Positions 55,584-64,000 of a DNA stretch of 64,000 bases are shown here, piece by piece. Both the position numbers and the translations under genes were made by a program. The notes under the pieces were generated by a model that made no database searches, was not told the origin of the DNA, and saw nothing but the letters and a program-made list of their open reading frames with translations. Position 1 is the first letter of the stretch, and the number at the start of each line of letters is the position of its first letter. Source of the stretch: Albidovulum litorale (lineage in GTDB: Bacteria; Pseudomonadota; Alphaproteobacteria; Rhodobacterales; Rhodobacteraceae); contig NZ_JAOWKZ010000003.1 in assembly GCF_025751495.1 (NCBI RefSeq), positions 310,001-374,000 of the forward strand, read 5' to 3'.

Positions 55584-56000
55584 TCAGTCGATATTTCCGC
55601 GGCGGATCACGCGGGCGGAAAGTTCTTCATAGGCCGCGCGCCAGGCCACTTCCAGTTCCCCGGTGAAGCTCTCGCCCAGTTCGTTGCGCAACGTGTCAAT
55701 CAGCGCCTCGCCCATCGGCGCGAAATGCGCCGCTTTCACGCCGATCAGCGCATGGCCCTTGCCCAGTTCCTCGAACCGGTCGCCCAGTTTTTCCGGGTGG
55801 TCGATATTCTCGATCACCATGCCAAGCGTCGTCATGAACTTCATGCCCTGCCCGGCCAGATCGTCGCGGAACATCGACCGAAGCGAGGGATCGCGGGCAA
55901 AGAGCGCCTCGTAGAAGTAGATCGACGCCGGCTCCAGCCGCTCGCGCAAGAGAGCGAAACTTTCCCGGATCATGACGGACTGCTGCGCGGAGAGTGGCAT
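55584..56000 (-). CDS. Single-domain bacterial haemoglobin (globin)
   Basis: This 138-residue globin is similar to Vitreoscilla haemoglobin and to flavohaemoglobin head domains. The proximal haem histidine is H83 in GKGHALIGVKAAHFAPMGEALI, and the distal pocket lies around residues 50-58. It binds O2/NO in the cytosol. No reductase domain follows, so it is a stand-alone globin. The start at 56000 removes 27 unsupported residues from the longest reading. Confidence 0.87.
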   Translation of the reverse strand: MPLSAQQSVMIRESFALLRERLEPASIYFYEALFARDPSLRSMFRDDLAGQGMKFMTTLGMVIENIDHPEKLGDRFEELGKGHALIGVKAAHFAPMGEALIDTLRNELGESFTGELEVAWRAAYEELSARVIRRGNID

Positions 56001-56122
56001 CGGGCTTGTCCTTTGTTGTTGTCGATGGGAAAAGCCTGACAGGCGGGGCCAAACCTCGCCTTGACTCATCTCAAGTGACACTTGGCCGTTGCGGCCGGAG
56101 TACGAGCGGGCAAGTATGGGTC

Positions 56123-56545
56123 ATGACCGCAGATGACATCATCGCCCTTCTTGATCTGTCGCCCCATCCCGAGGGCGGCTGGTATCGCCAGACATGGATC
56201 GCCGAAGGCGAAGGGCGGCCGTCCGGATCTTGCATCTATTTTCTGCTGAAGGCTGACGAACGCAGTCATTGGCACCGGGTCGATGCGGCCGAGATCTGGC
56301 ACCATTACGCAGGCGCGCCGCTGACCCTGTCGATGGCCGAAACCGCGGCAGGCCCTGCCTGCGATCACCAGCTTGGGCCCGATCTTGCGGCGGGTGAACG
56401 CCCGCAGATCGTTGTACCTGCACATCACTGGCAGGCGGCGCGGTCACTCGGCGACTGGACGCTGGTCGGTTGCACTGTCAGCCCGAGTTTCCGGTTCGAC
56501 GGGTTCGAACTGGCACCGGATGGGTTTGCAATCCCCAGCGCTTAA
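56123..56545 (+). CDS. DUF985 cupin-family protein
   Basis: This is a 140-residue cupin of the DUF985 type: LDLSPHPEGGWYRQTW, then SGSCIYFLLKADERSHWHRVDAAEIWHHYAGAPL and HHWQAARSLGDWTLVGCTVSP. The histidines in SHWHR and WHHY suggest a metal-binding barrel. Function is unknown in the family. Start ATG 56123 begins the conserved region. Its stop is convergent with, and overlaps, the PIN gene. Confidence 0.8.
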   Translation: MTADDIIALLDLSPHPEGGWYRQTWIAEGEGRPSGSCIYFLLKADERSHWHRVDAAEIWHHYAGAPLTLSMAETAAGPACDHQLGPDLAAGERPQIVVPAHHWQAARSLGDWTLVGCTVSPSFRFDGFELAPDGFAIPSA

Positions 56546-57090
56546 CTCTGCGGTGAAAGGGCCTTGCCAAGGCGCGGCAGCCGCGCACGTTTCATCAGCG
56601 GTCGCAACGGCTGCGGCTCGCCCGACAGCTGTTCGGCTTTGGCGCGCACATTCTCGACCACTCGTTCGACCGATTCGGGATACGATTGCCACATGCCAAG
56701 AAGAAAATGGTCGGGATCATCGCGTTTCAGCCCCTCCTCGGTCAGCGTGTGGCGCGGGAAGTCGCTGGCATTGAAGGTGACGATAAGGTCCGCATGACCG
56801 GCAATGGCGGCCGCCAGCACATGGATATCGGCCGGGTCCGGCAGCCAGAGGCGCGCCTCAATCCCCTCCCGCGCGACAACACTTGCCTTCGGAAAATCCG
56901 CCCGCAACGCCGCGATCTCACCTCTCGCGATGTCCTCCGCACCCCGGCCGAGCTTGATTGTCGCGCGCGCCCATTCCTCGAGGATCCGGTCGGACCAGAG
57001 CGGGTCGTAGAGCCCCGCCTTGGCGACCCCGATCAGGATCTCGCGAAGGACGGTCGGGTAAAGGACGCAGGCGTCGAGGACGGCCTTCAT
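56542..57090 (-). CDS. PIN-domain protein (VapC-like fold, no visible antitoxin)
   Basis: This 182-residue PIN-domain protein has an N-terminal acidic site MKAVLDACVLYP (D6) and later acidic residues in LPDPADIHVLAAAI and LIVTFNASDFP. These features suggest RNase activity, but it is longer than typical VapC toxins and lacks an adjacent small antitoxin gene. It resembles the PIN protein family often named after Rhodobacter sphaeroides RSP_2648. It is 4-nt overlapped with the rRNA methyltransferase, so it may take part in RNA processing. Confidence 0.8.
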   Translation of the reverse strand: MKAVLDACVLYPTVLREILIGVAKAGLYDPLWSDRILEEWARATIKLGRGAEDIARGEIAALRADFPKASVVAREGIEARLWLPDPADIHVLAAAIAGHADLIVTFNASDFPRHTLTEEGLKRDDPDHFLLGMWQSYPESVERVVENVRAKAEQLSGEPQPLRPLMKRARLPRLGKALSPQS

Positions 57091-58283
57091 CCGTCGAGCC
57101 GGAAGAAGAGCGCCTTGAGGTAACCGCTTTCGGCCAGTTGCGGCAATTGAGGGTGATCCGGCCCCGCAAAGCCCGTGTGCAGGAGCTGCCCCCGCCGCCC
57201 GCCGCGTCCGATGCCGCGGGCCGAGGCATTGCGGAACTGTGTGAGGTCCGCCGCATGTGAGCAGGAGCAGAGTGCGAGATAGCCCCCCGGCGCGACGAGC
57301 GGCGCGGCCAGCCGCGCCACACGCTCATAGGCCCGAAGTCCCGCCTGAAGCGCGGGTTTCGACGGTGCGAAAGCGGGCGGATCGCAGACGACGAGGTCGA
57401 ACACCGCACCTTCCTGCCCCAACTCCTCCATCACCGCGAAGGCATCGCCCTTGCGGGTCTCAAATCGGTCGCCGAAATCCGATGCCGCCGCCCCCTGCCC
57501 CGCCAGATCGAGGGCCGCAGCCGAGGCATCGACCGCCAGCGCGCGTTCCGCCCCACCCGCGAGCGAGGCCAGCGCGAAGCCGCCGACATGCGAAAAGACA
57601 TCAAGCATCTTTCCGCCCCGTCCTAGCCGCGCGGCAAAGGCGTGGTTGTCGCGCTGATCGAAGAAAAGCCCGGTCTTCTGCCCGCCGATGAGGTCGGCCA
57701 AATAGGTTGCACCGTTCATCGGCACCGGAACAGGGGCGTCGAGTCCACCGGAAAGCACGGCCATTTCCTCAACGAGCCCCTCCAACCCGCGCGCCCGGCC
57801 CGTACCGTTCTTGATGATCGTCGTGACACCGGTGACGTCCGCCAGCGCCCCGGCGAGATCCGCGCTCATCGCTTCGGCCCAGGCGGCGTTGGGCTGGATC
57901 ACCGCCGCATCACCGAACCTGTCGATGATGACGCCGGGCAGCCCATCGGCCTCGGCATGGATCAGCCGGTAATAGGGTTTGTCATAAAGACGGTCGCGCA
58001 GAGCCGTTGCCCGGGCGATGCGCGCCGCGATCCAGTCGCGGTCAATAACCGTCTCCGCATCGCGGTCCAGCATCCGGGCGATGATCTTCGATTTCGGATT
58101 GACCGTAACCACGCCCAGAGGCCGCCGCTCGGCATCCTCCAAAACCGCGATCGTTCCCGGGACCAGCGCCTGTGTCCGGCGGTCAGTCACCAGTTCATCG
58201 GCATAGATCCAGGGAAAGCCGTGACGGATCGCACGGGCCTCGGCCTTTGGGCGCAGGCGGACGGTCGGATAGGCAGAGGACAT
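57087..58283 (-). CDS. Class I SAM-dependent rRNA methyltransferase, RlmI-like
   Basis: This 398-residue protein has an N-terminal PUA-type domain (TVRLRPKAEARAIRHGFPWIYADEL) and a Rossmann-fold methyltransferase. Features are GQKTGLFFDQRDNH, the SAM-binding LDVFSHVGGFALAS, and the catalytic-type motif LVVCDPPAFAPSK. It resembles RlmI, which makes m5C in 23S rRNA. AGGAAAG precedes ATG 58283, and the 41 residues of the longer reading lack similarity. Coupling to the PIN gene suggests a joint role in RNA metabolism. Confidence 0.85.
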   Translation of the reverse strand: MSSAYPTVRLRPKAEARAIRHGFPWIYADELVTDRRTQALVPGTIAVLEDAERRPLGVVTVNPKSKIIARMLDRDAETVIDRDWIAARIARATALRDRLYDKPYYRLIHAEADGLPGVIIDRFGDAAVIQPNAAWAEAMSADLAGALADVTGVTTIIKNGTGRARGLEGLVEEMAVLSGGLDAPVPVPMNGATYLADLIGGQKTGLFFDQRDNHAFAARLGRGGKMLDVFSHVGGFALASLAGGAERALAVDASAAALDLAGQGAAASDFGDRFETRKGDAFAVMEELGQEGAVFDLVVCDPPAFAPSKPALQAGLRAYERVARLAAPLVAPGGYLALCSCSHAADLTQFRNASARGIGRGGRRGQLLHTGFAGPDHPQLPQLAESGYLKALFFRLDG

Positions 58284-58503
58284 CTGAGACTTTCCTGAGG
58301 ACGAAGTTTCCCCTCCTCTAGTCGCATCGCCGCTTTGGGAAAAGCCCGCTTCGGTGCTAATTTCCACATCCCTTGTGGCAGGGTACGTGCCGATGATCTG
58401 CGCCAATTCACGCCAGGCGCTCCAACTGCTTGGTATGCGACAGCCACCGGACCTTCACGGCAGTTCCGATATGCACCCAATGCAGATCGGTGGGAAACGC
58501 ACT

Positions 58504-58517
58504 TGTTAGCGCTAACA
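58504..58517. promoter_or_regulatory. Perfect LacI-family operator upstream of edd
   Basis: TGTTAGCGCTAACA is a perfect 14-bp palindrome with the central CG typical of LacI/GalR-family sites. It lies 64 nt before the edd ATG in a 297-nt intergenic region. The overlapping TTGTTA could act as a -35. No LacI-family gene is in the window, so the regulator must be encoded elsewhere. A smaller inverted repeat, CCACA-TCCCT-TGTGG, lies at 58364-58378. Confidence 0.7.
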
Positions 58518-58580
58518 CATCATGCTATTGCGCCTCCGACCAGATAGGCTAACGAAAGCCGGACCTGACAGGAGCCCCCC

Positions 58581-60386
58581 ATGACCCTGAACACGCGCCT
58601 TGCAGAGATCACCGACAGGATCGTGCAGCGCTCGGCAACAACGCGCCGCGCCTATCTGGACCGGATCGCGGATGCTGCTGAGGCAGGACCGGCCCGCGCG
58701 CATCTGAGCTGCGGCAACCAGGCCCATGCCTATGCCGCCATGGGCGGGGACAAGGCCGATCTGGCGGCGGGACGCGCGCCGAATATCGGGATCGTCACCG
58801 CTTACAACGACATGCTTTCTGCCCATCAGCCTTACGAGGACTACCCGAAACTGATCCGCGACACTGCCCGCCGTGCGGGTGCGACCGCTCAGGTCGCGGG
58901 CGGAGTTCCGGCAATGTGCGACGGGGTCACGCAGGGGCGCGACGGTATGGAACTGTCGCTCTTTTCCCGCGATGTGATCGCTTTGTCGGCGGGCGTGGCG
59001 CTCAGCCACAACTGTTTTGACGCCGCGCTCTTCCTTGGCATCTGCGACAAGATCGTTCCGGGCCTCGTAATCGCTGCGGCAACCTTCGGCCATATCCCCG
59101 CAGTCTTCGTTCCCGCCGGACCGATGACGAGCGGTCTGCCCAATGACGAGAAATCGAAGATCCGCAACCGCTTCGCGGCAGGGGAAATCGGGCGCAAGGA
59201 GCTGATGGAGGCCGAGATGGCGGCCTATCACGGGCCGGGCACCTGCACTTTCTACGGCACCGCGAACACCAACCAGATGCTGATGGAATTCATGGGGCTG
59301 CACCTGCCGGGCGCGAGCTTTGTCAATCCGGGCACGCCGCTCCGCGATGCCCTGACAACAGCCGCTGTCGAACGGGCCGCCGCGATCACCGCCCTTGGCA
59401 ACGATTACCGGCCCGCAGGCGAGATTCTGGACGAGCGGGCCTTCGTCAATGGCATGGTCGGGCTGATGGCGACGGGGGGATCGACGAACCTCGTGATGCA
59501 TTTGCCGGTCATGGCGCGCGCCGCCGGGATCGCGCTCGAATTGCAGGACTTCGCCGATATCTCGGCAATCGTTCCCCTGATGGCGAAGGTCTATCCGAAC
59601 GGACTTGCCGACGTGAACCATTTCCACGCGGCTGGCGGGCTTGGATTCATGATCGGAGAACTTCTCGATGCCGGGCTTCTGCATGAGGATGTGCGCACCA
59701 TCGCGGGCGACGGACTTGGCCGGTACACCCAAGAACCGGCCCTTGCAGGGGGTGAACTGGTCTGGCGCGACGGACCGAAAACCTCGCTCAATGACAAGAT
59801 CCTGCGCCCGGCGGCGCAACCCTTCGACGCGCAGGGCGGACTGAAACAGCTTTCCGGAAACCTTGGGCGCGGCGTCATCAAGGTCTCTGCCGTGGCGCCA
59901 GAGCGTCACGTGATCGAGGCCCCGGCCCGCGTTTTCGCCGATCAGGACGAGGTCAAGGCGGCGTTTGCAAAGGGGGAATTCACGACCGACACCGTGGTCG
60001 TCGTCCGGTTCCAGGGGCCGCAGGCCAACGGCATGCCGGAACTACATTCTCTGACGCCGATCTTGTCGGTCCTTCAGGACCGGGGACTGAAAGTCGCGCT
60101 TGTCACCGACGGCCGCATGTCGGGGGCGAGCGGGAAGGTCCCGTCTGCCATCCATGTCAGCCCCGAAGCGGCGGCGGGTGGCCCGCTTGCGCGGCTTCAG
60201 GACGGCGATCTCGTGCGCCTTGACGCGGTGGCCGGCACGATTGAAGTCAGGGGCGTCGATCTGGCGGCGCGCCAGCCTGCCACGCCCGACCTCTCTATGA
60301 ACCGCTTCGGTACGGGTCGCGAGCTTTTCGAAACCTTCCGTCGCCATGTTGGCCCCGCGACCGAGGGGGCATCCGCACTGCTTTGA
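58581..60386 (+). CDS. edd: 6-phosphogluconate dehydratase (Entner-Doudoroff)
   Basis: This is a 601-residue IlvD/Edd-family [4Fe-4S] dehydratase that converts 6-phosphogluconate to KDPG. Visible landmarks are [29 protein letters not shown] (cluster cysteine), [21 protein letters not shown] and [12 protein letters not shown] with the third cysteine. The length fits Edd (about 600) rather than IlvD (about 560-615), and the following eda confirms it. GGAGCC precedes the ATG. Confidence 0.95.
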   Translation: MTLNTRLAEITDRIVQRSATTRRAYLDRIADAAEAGPARAHLSCGNQAHAYAAMGGDKADLAAGRAPNIGIVTAYNDMLSAHQPYEDYPKLIRDTARRAGATAQVAGGVPAMCDGVTQGRDGMELSLFSRDVIALSAGVALSHNCFDAALFLGICDKIVPGLVIAAATFGHIPAVFVPAGPMTSGLPNDEKSKIRNRFAAGEIGRKELMEAEMAAYHGPGTCTFYGTANTNQMLMEFMGLHLPGASFVNPGTPLRDALTTAAVERAAAITALGNDYRPAGEILDERAFVNGMVGLMATGGSTNLVMHLPVMARAAGIALELQDFADISAIVPLMAKVYPNGLADVNHFHAAGGLGFMIGELLDAGLLHEDVRTIAGDGLGRYTQEPALAGGELVWRDGPKTSLNDKILRPAAQPFDAQGGLKQLSGNLGRGVIKVSAVAPERHVIEAPARVFADQDEVKAAFAKGEFTTDTVVVVRFQGPQANGMPELHSLTPILSVLQDRGLKVALVTDGRMSGASGKVPSAIHVSPEAAAGGPLARLQDGDLVRLDAVAGTIEVRGVDLAARQPATPDLSMNRFGTGRELFETFRRHVGPATEGASALL

Positions 60387-60441
60387 CGTTCCGCCGAACG
60401 CTTACTGACCCGCCACAAGCCCCGCCTGAAAGGACCCAGCG

Positions 60442-61083
60442 ATGACCCCAGCCGAGCAAAGCCGCCACGCAGCCGATATCTGCGCCCTTGCCCCGGTCGT
60501 TCCGGTTCTGGTGATCGACGATGCAACGAAAGCCGCCGACCTGGCCCGGGCGCTTGTCGCGGGTGGTTTGCCCGCACTCGAGGTCACCTTGCGCACGCCT
60601 GCCGCGCTCGACGCGATCCGCGCGATGGCGGAAGTGCCGGGCGGCGTGGTCGGGGCGGGCACCCTTCTGACGCCCGAGGACGTCAAGGCCGCAAAGGCTG
60701 CGGGGGCCCGGTTCGGTGTCTCGCCCGGCGCAACCGACCGCCTGCTAGCGGCCTGTGCCGAGGAGGATCTGCCGCTTCTGCCCGGCGCCGCGACGGCAAC
60801 AGAAGTGATGGCTCTGCTTGAGAAGGGTTACACCGTGCAGAAGTTTTTTCCGGCCGAAGCGTCAGGCGGGGCAAAAGCGCTGGCCGCGATCGGTGCGCCC
60901 ATCCCGCAGGTCCGGTTCTGCCCGACAGGCGGCATCGGCCCCAGGAATGTCCTCGACTATCTGAGCCTCGCGAATGTCCTCTGTGTCGGTGGCAGCTGGG
61001 TCGCACCGAAAGAGATGGTCGTGGCGGGAGACTGGTCCGGTATCGAGACGCTTGCGCGCGAAGCCGCGACGCTTGCCCGGTAG
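60442..61083 (+). CDS. eda: KDPG aldolase (Entner-Doudoroff)
   Basis: This is a 213-residue 2-keto-3-deoxy-6-phosphogluconate aldolase with E47 in [11 protein letters not shown] and Schiff-base K134 in [24 protein letters not shown] and the phosphate loop FCPTGGIG are also visible. It cleaves KDPG to pyruvate and glyceraldehyde-3-P. It is 55 nt after edd on the same strand, so the pair is one operon under the palindrome at 58504. Confidence 0.95.
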   Translation: MTPAEQSRHAADICALAPVVPVLVIDDATKAADLARALVAGGLPALEVTLRTPAALDAIRAMAEVPGGVVGAGTLLTPEDVKAAKAAGARFGVSPGATDRLLAACAEEDLPLLPGAATATEVMALLEKGYTVQKFFPAEASGGAKALAAIGAPIPQVRFCPTGGIGPRNVLDYLSLANVLCVGGSWVAPKEMVVAGDWSGIETLAREAATLAR

Positions 61084-61086
61084 AGC

Positions 61087-61566
61087 CTAGCGCGAGGTTT
61101 CGACCCCGCGAAGCGCCCTGAGCAGGGTCTGCGTCGTACCGGCCCTGTCGCCGATCATGATCCAGGCGACGATGAACAAGAAGGCAACCATACCGAGAAA
61201 CACAAGCGGTCCGGCCGCCTCAGGCGCGTCGATGCCGAGCGACAGCGCCAACCGCAGCGCCAGATCAACAGTCGCAGCCGCGGTCACAGCAAACAGGAAT
61301 GCATAGCGACCGCGGTTACGCCTAAGATCGAGAACTCGCAAAACCGGTTCAGCCCCACCGCGACCGGCGCAGGCGAGGCTACATGCCGTCGCCGCACCGG
61401 TCGCAATGACGAAGGCCAGGAACCCGATCCCGAGAAGGATCATACCGGCATAACCAGGTATCCGAGGCGCCGCGAGAAACGCGAGGAGGAGGGCCAGGCC
61501 GCCTCCGGGTACAAAGAACAACAGGAACAATCGTAAGACGCAAGCAGCACGCGAAGTCTCGGACAT
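61087..61566 (-). CDS. Four-helix membrane protein, unknown
   Basis: This 159-residue protein has four hydrophobic segments (LRLFLLFFVPGGGLALLLAFL, MILLGIGFLAFVIATGAATA, FLFAVTAAATVDLALRLAL, LVFLGMVAFLFIVAWIMI) and a basic C-terminus. An ideal GGAGGTG ribosome binding site precedes ATG 61566. No family is recognised. It is convergent with eda (3-nt gap). Confidence 0.7.
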   Translation of the reverse strand: MSETSRAACVLRLFLLFFVPGGGLALLLAFLAAPRIPGYAGMILLGIGFLAFVIATGAATACSLACAGRGGAEPVLRVLDLRRNRGRYAFLFAVTAAATVDLALRLALSLGIDAPEAAGPLVFLGMVAFLFIVAWIMIGDRAGTTQTLLRALRGVETSR

Positions 61567-61625
61567 CGAACACCTCCGTATAGAGGATATTCGCGAATCA
61601 ATTTGGCGCTGAAATGGCCCGGGAG

Positions 61626-61653
61626 AGGTCCGGAAGCGGCAATTCTCGGACCT
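61626..61653. terminator. Hairpin between the small gene and the membrane protein gene
   Basis: AGGTCCG (61626-61632) and CGGACCT (61647-61653) form a perfect 7-bp stem with a 14-nt loop, followed on the plus strand by TTTC. On the minus strand it lies downstream of the 93-residue gene and glnE, where it could limit read-through, although no T-run follows on that strand. Confidence 0.35.
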
Positions 61654-61680
61654 TTTCAACCCTCGGGATTATTGCCCTGT

Positions 61681-61962
61681 TCAGAGATCGCCCGAACGTG
61701 GAACGCGGGCACTTCTTCCCCCCCGGCGCACCGGTGCGGACGGGGCCGTGAGTCCCGCGGTCAGAACCGCCGTCATCGGATGATCCGGCCAGTCTGGCCC
61801 GTAATGCGACAGAAGAACCCGGATCGCCTCGGCCGTCTCGACCCCCGGTTTCAGGCTCAGCGCCCAGTCGAGGAAAATCGAGCGGCATTCCGACGCCTTG
61901 ATCCCCTCGATCGCATAGCTTTCGCGAACCAGCCCCTTGGGGTCCGCCAGTGACATTTCCAT
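61681..61962 (-). CDS. Small conserved hypothetical protein, 93 residues
   Basis: A 93-residue protein starts MEMSLADPKGLVRESYAIEGI; GAGGAAAG sits 3 nt before ATG 61962. It contains ECRSIFLDWALSLKPGVETAEAIRVLLSHYG and ends with a basic tail (PVRRGGRSARVPRSGDL). It follows glnE by 35 nt on the same strand and is probably co-transcribed with it. No family is recognised; the start could also be at 61977 or 61956. Confidence 0.6.
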   Translation of the reverse strand: MEMSLADPKGLVRESYAIEGIKASECRSIFLDWALSLKPGVETAEAIRVLLSHYGPDWPDHPMTAVLTAGLTAPSAPVRRGGRSARVPRSGDL

Positions 61963-61997
61963 GACTTTCCTCGCCATCGGTGCGCCCTGTCCGCCTG

Positions 61998-64000
61998 CTA
62001 CCCCCCGCCGGCTTCCGGCGGCTGAAGGCATTTCGCGATAATCGACGCGGCGCGGGCGGTGTGGCCTTCCAGCCGCGACGCCATCTGGTCAAGTTCCGAC
62101 GCGCCCGTCTCGCGCATGAGGAACGCCCGCCCGCCTTCTCCGATCGCATCCATATCGAGCGGCCCTTCGGTCAACAGTCGCCCGCCCGCCTGTAGCCGCC
62201 AGAGGAACCGATAAGCTTCCTGCAGTGCCGCCTCGTCCTCCTTCGCCAGATGCCCGGCGCGGAGCCCGGCGCGCAGTTGCGCCTCTACCCTGCGGGCGGG
62301 GGCGGCGGTGCGGAGTGCGCAGGCTTGCGCCAGAAGCTCGATATCCTGCAACCGGCCGGGACCGATCTTGGCCTCCCACGCGCCATCGGGCGCCTTCGCC
62401 GCGAAGATGCGGTCACGCATCTCGGCCACATCCGGCAAAACGCGGTCCTCGCACCCTTTGGCGGTCAGGACCTGCTGGCGCGCGGCCTCCACCTCTTCAG
62501 CCAAGACGACATCCCCCGCAACCGGCCGGGCGCGGGTGAGCGCGAGGTGTTCCCAAGTCCAGGCCTCCTCCATCTGATAGCTGGTGAAGGACTGGATCGA
62601 GGTCGCGACCGGCCCCTGACGGCCAGAGGGACGAAGCCGCATATCGACCTCGTAGAGCCGCCCGTCCGCCATTGGTGCCGAAAGACCCGTCACCAGCGCT
62701 TGCGTCAGACGGGCATAGTACGCCCGCGCCGCCAGCGGGCGCGGCCCGTCCGACGCCTCGACCCCGTCCGCATCATAGATCACGATCAGGTCGAGGTCGG
62801 AATGCGCGTTGAGCCGTTCGGCGCCCAGCGATCCCATGCCCAGCACAACCGCCCCCCGCCCCGGCGGCGCACCATGCTTGCGCGAGAACTCCGCCACGCA
62901 GACCGGCCAGAGTGCGGCAAGAATCGCGCCCGCCAGATCGGCATATTCGCGCCCCGCCTGCCCCGCGTCGATCAAGCCGCGCAAATGGTGCACACCGATG
63001 CGGAAGTGCCATTCCCGCGCCCAGATTCGCGCCGCACCGAGGCGCCATTCGTAATCGTCACGTTCCGCCAACCGTTTGGTCAGCGCCTCGGTCAGCGGCC
63101 CGAGCCCCGGCCAGGGTGCGAAAAAATCGCCGCCCAGAACGGCATCCAGCACGGCGGCATTGCGCGAGAGATAGGCGGCAAGGCCGGGCGCGGTGGCGCA
63201 GATATCAACGATCAGGTCGATCAGCTGCGGGTTCGCCTCAAAGAGCGAGAAGAGCTGCACTCCGGCGGGCAGACCGGAAAGGAAGCCATCGAATTGTCTC
63301 AGCGCCTCCCCCGGGCTCGCCGCGCGGTCAAGGCGTGAGAGGATCTCGGGCTGCACCCGTTTGAAGATCGCGACCGCGCGTTCGGACCGCAAGGCGGGAT
63401 AGGAGCGCCAGCCATCGACGATCTCCTGCATCTCAGGCGTCATTTCGGGGCCCGACCGCACCTCACCCGGGGCGAAGAAACCCTCGGTCAGTTCCGCCAC
63501 CCGCTCCAGCCGTTCTTTCAGCCCATCGCAGAAGGCGTCGGTATCCCCCTCACCACACATCCGGGCAATCCGGTCGAACTCACCCGGCATTGTCGGCAAA
63601 TCGTGGGTCTGGACGTCGCCCACCATCTGCACCCGGTGTTCCACCTCGCGATGGGCACGGTAAAGCGCGGTCAGTTCCTCCGCGTCACCTTCGGGCACCC
63701 AGCCCTTCGCCGCCAGAGCGGCAAGCCCACCCACGGTGTCGCGGGCACGCAGCGACGGGTCGCGCCCACCGGCGATGATCTGCCGGGTCTGGGTGAAGAA
63801 CTCGATCTCGCGTATACCGCCCGCCCCGAGCTTCATATTGTGGCCTTCAAGTACGATCGGCCCGTGCAGACCCTTATGCTCGCGGATGCGCAGCCGCATA
63901 TCGTAGGCATCCTGAATGGAGGCGAAATCCAGATGCCGCCGCCAGACGAAGGGTGTCAGCGTTTGAAGAAACCTCTCGCCTGCCGCCAGATCGCCGCCGC
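61998..64000 (-). CDS. glnE: Glutamine synthetase adenylyltransferase/deadenylyltransferase, C-terminal part (runs off window end)
   Basis: About 667 residues are in frame to the window edge (codon phase begins at 63998). Visible are the end of the first nucleotidyltransferase half (AYDMRLRIREHKG and KLGAGGIREIEFFTQTRQI) and the complete second half with GMGSLGAERLNAHSDLDLIVIYD, YEVDMRLRPSGRQGPVATSI and GRLQDIELLAQACAL. GlnE adenylylates and deadenylylates glutamine synthetase in response to GlnB. The N-terminus and start lie beyond 64000. Confidence 0.95.
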   Translation of the reverse strand, partial: GGDLAAGERFLQTLTPFVWRRHLDFASIQDAYDMRLRIREHKGLHGPIVLEGHNMKLGAGGIREIEFFTQTRQIIAGGRDPSLRARDTVGGLAALAAKGWVPEGDAEELTALYRAHREVEHRVQMVGDVQTHDLPTMPGEFDRIARMCGEGDTDAFCDGLKERLERVAELTEGFFAPGEVRSGPEMTPEMQEIVDGWRSYPALRSERAVAIFKRVQPEILSRLDRAASPGEALRQFDGFLSGLPAGVQLFSLFEANPQLIDLIVDICATAPGLAAYLSRNAAVLDAVLGGDFFAPWPGLGPLTEALTKRLAERDDYEWRLGAARIWAREWHFRIGVHHLRGLIDAGQAGREYADLAGAILAALWPVCVAEFSRKHGAPPGRGAVVLGMGSLGAERLNAHSDLDLIVIYDADGVEASDGPRPLAARAYYARLTQALVTGLSAPMADGRLYEVDMRLRPSGRQGPVATSIQSFTSYQMEEAWTWEHLALTRARPVAGDVVLAEEVEAARQQVLTAKGCEDRVLPDVAEMRDRIFAAKAPDGAWEAKIGPGRLQDIELLAQACALRTAAPARRVEAQLRAGLRAGHLAKEDEAALQEAYRFLWRLQAGGRLLTEGPLDMDAIGEGGRAFLMRETGASELDQMASRLEGHTARAASIIAKCLQPPEAGGG

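Noticed and set aside
56542-57090. VapBC toxin-antitoxin system
   Set aside because: The PIN protein has no adjacent small antitoxin gene; its only coupled neighbour is an rRNA methyltransferase.

Overview
The window is a dense, GC-rich bacterial chromosome segment that looks like an alphaproteobacterium of the Rhodobacteraceae (Roseobacter/Rhodobacter type). This is inferred from gene content: an IscR without canonical cluster cysteines next to a cysteine desulfurase, a monomeric NADP isocitrate dehydrogenase, a DksA that has lost its zinc cysteines, an alpha-type Fur/Mur, glycine-betaine demethylase genes, a non-pyrrolysine MttB-family protein and Entner-Doudoroff genes. No rRNA, tRNA, CRISPR array, prophage or insertion sequence was seen.

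Layout. 0-2.4 kb: start of an iron-sulfur assembly operon (iscR, cysteine desulfurase, minus strand) and a divergent hydrolase/small protein/HD-phosphohydrolase operon. 2.6-8.4 kb: icd, typA and a membrane-anchored arylsulfotransferase-like protein. 8.4-15.5 kb: an OsmC protein, a GT2/GtrA/polytopic membrane protein module, and GDP-mannose genes (manC and a divergent phosphohexomutase). 15.5-21.8 kb: a four-gene minus-strand operon of a nitrilase-type amidohydrolase, an oversized PLP decarboxylase, an ATP-grasp ligase and a C45 acyltransferase/hydrolase. This is the best candidate here for an undescribed pathway. 22.1-25.1 kb: gbcA-gbcB and a DUF4202 gene. 25.3-30.3 kb: a Gln-rich small ORF, TfoX-C protein, ndk, xthA, two flavoproteins and dksA.

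30.5-35.9 kb: a tightly packed MoxR ATPase/DUF2927 lipoprotein/54-residue membrane protein/CoxE-type VWA/small membrane protein/DedA/M48 protease operon. 35.9-39.4 kb: a membrane-anchored NYN-type RNase, an MttB-family methyltransferase and a Ca/Na antiporter. 39.4-51.8 kb: a 12.5-kb minus-strand block for CoA-dependent aromatic degradation, most likely of 2-aminobenzoate. It encodes CoA ligase, bifunctional monooxygenase/reductase, SDR, enoyl-CoA hydratase, acyl-CoA dehydrogenase, thioesterase, RidA, a MarR regulator and a branched-chain-type ABC transporter. 52.0-58.3 kb: fur/mur, an EamA exporter, eno, an SDR, a globin, a DUF985 cupin, a PIN protein and an RlmI-like methyltransferase. 58.5-61.1 kb: edd-eda behind a perfect LacI-type operator. 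61.1-64.0 kb: two small unknown proteins and glnE, which runs off the window.

Regulatory highlights are an ICE (Irr-box)-like palindrome over the -10 of a near-consensus iscR promoter, a 14-bp perfect palindrome ahead of edd, and four co-oriented copies of an intergenic repeat with the core CCGG(G)AGTATTT and a purine-rich tail. One of those copies sits inside the aromatic-degradation operon. Functions are assigned by reading motifs and lengths; no database search was run.
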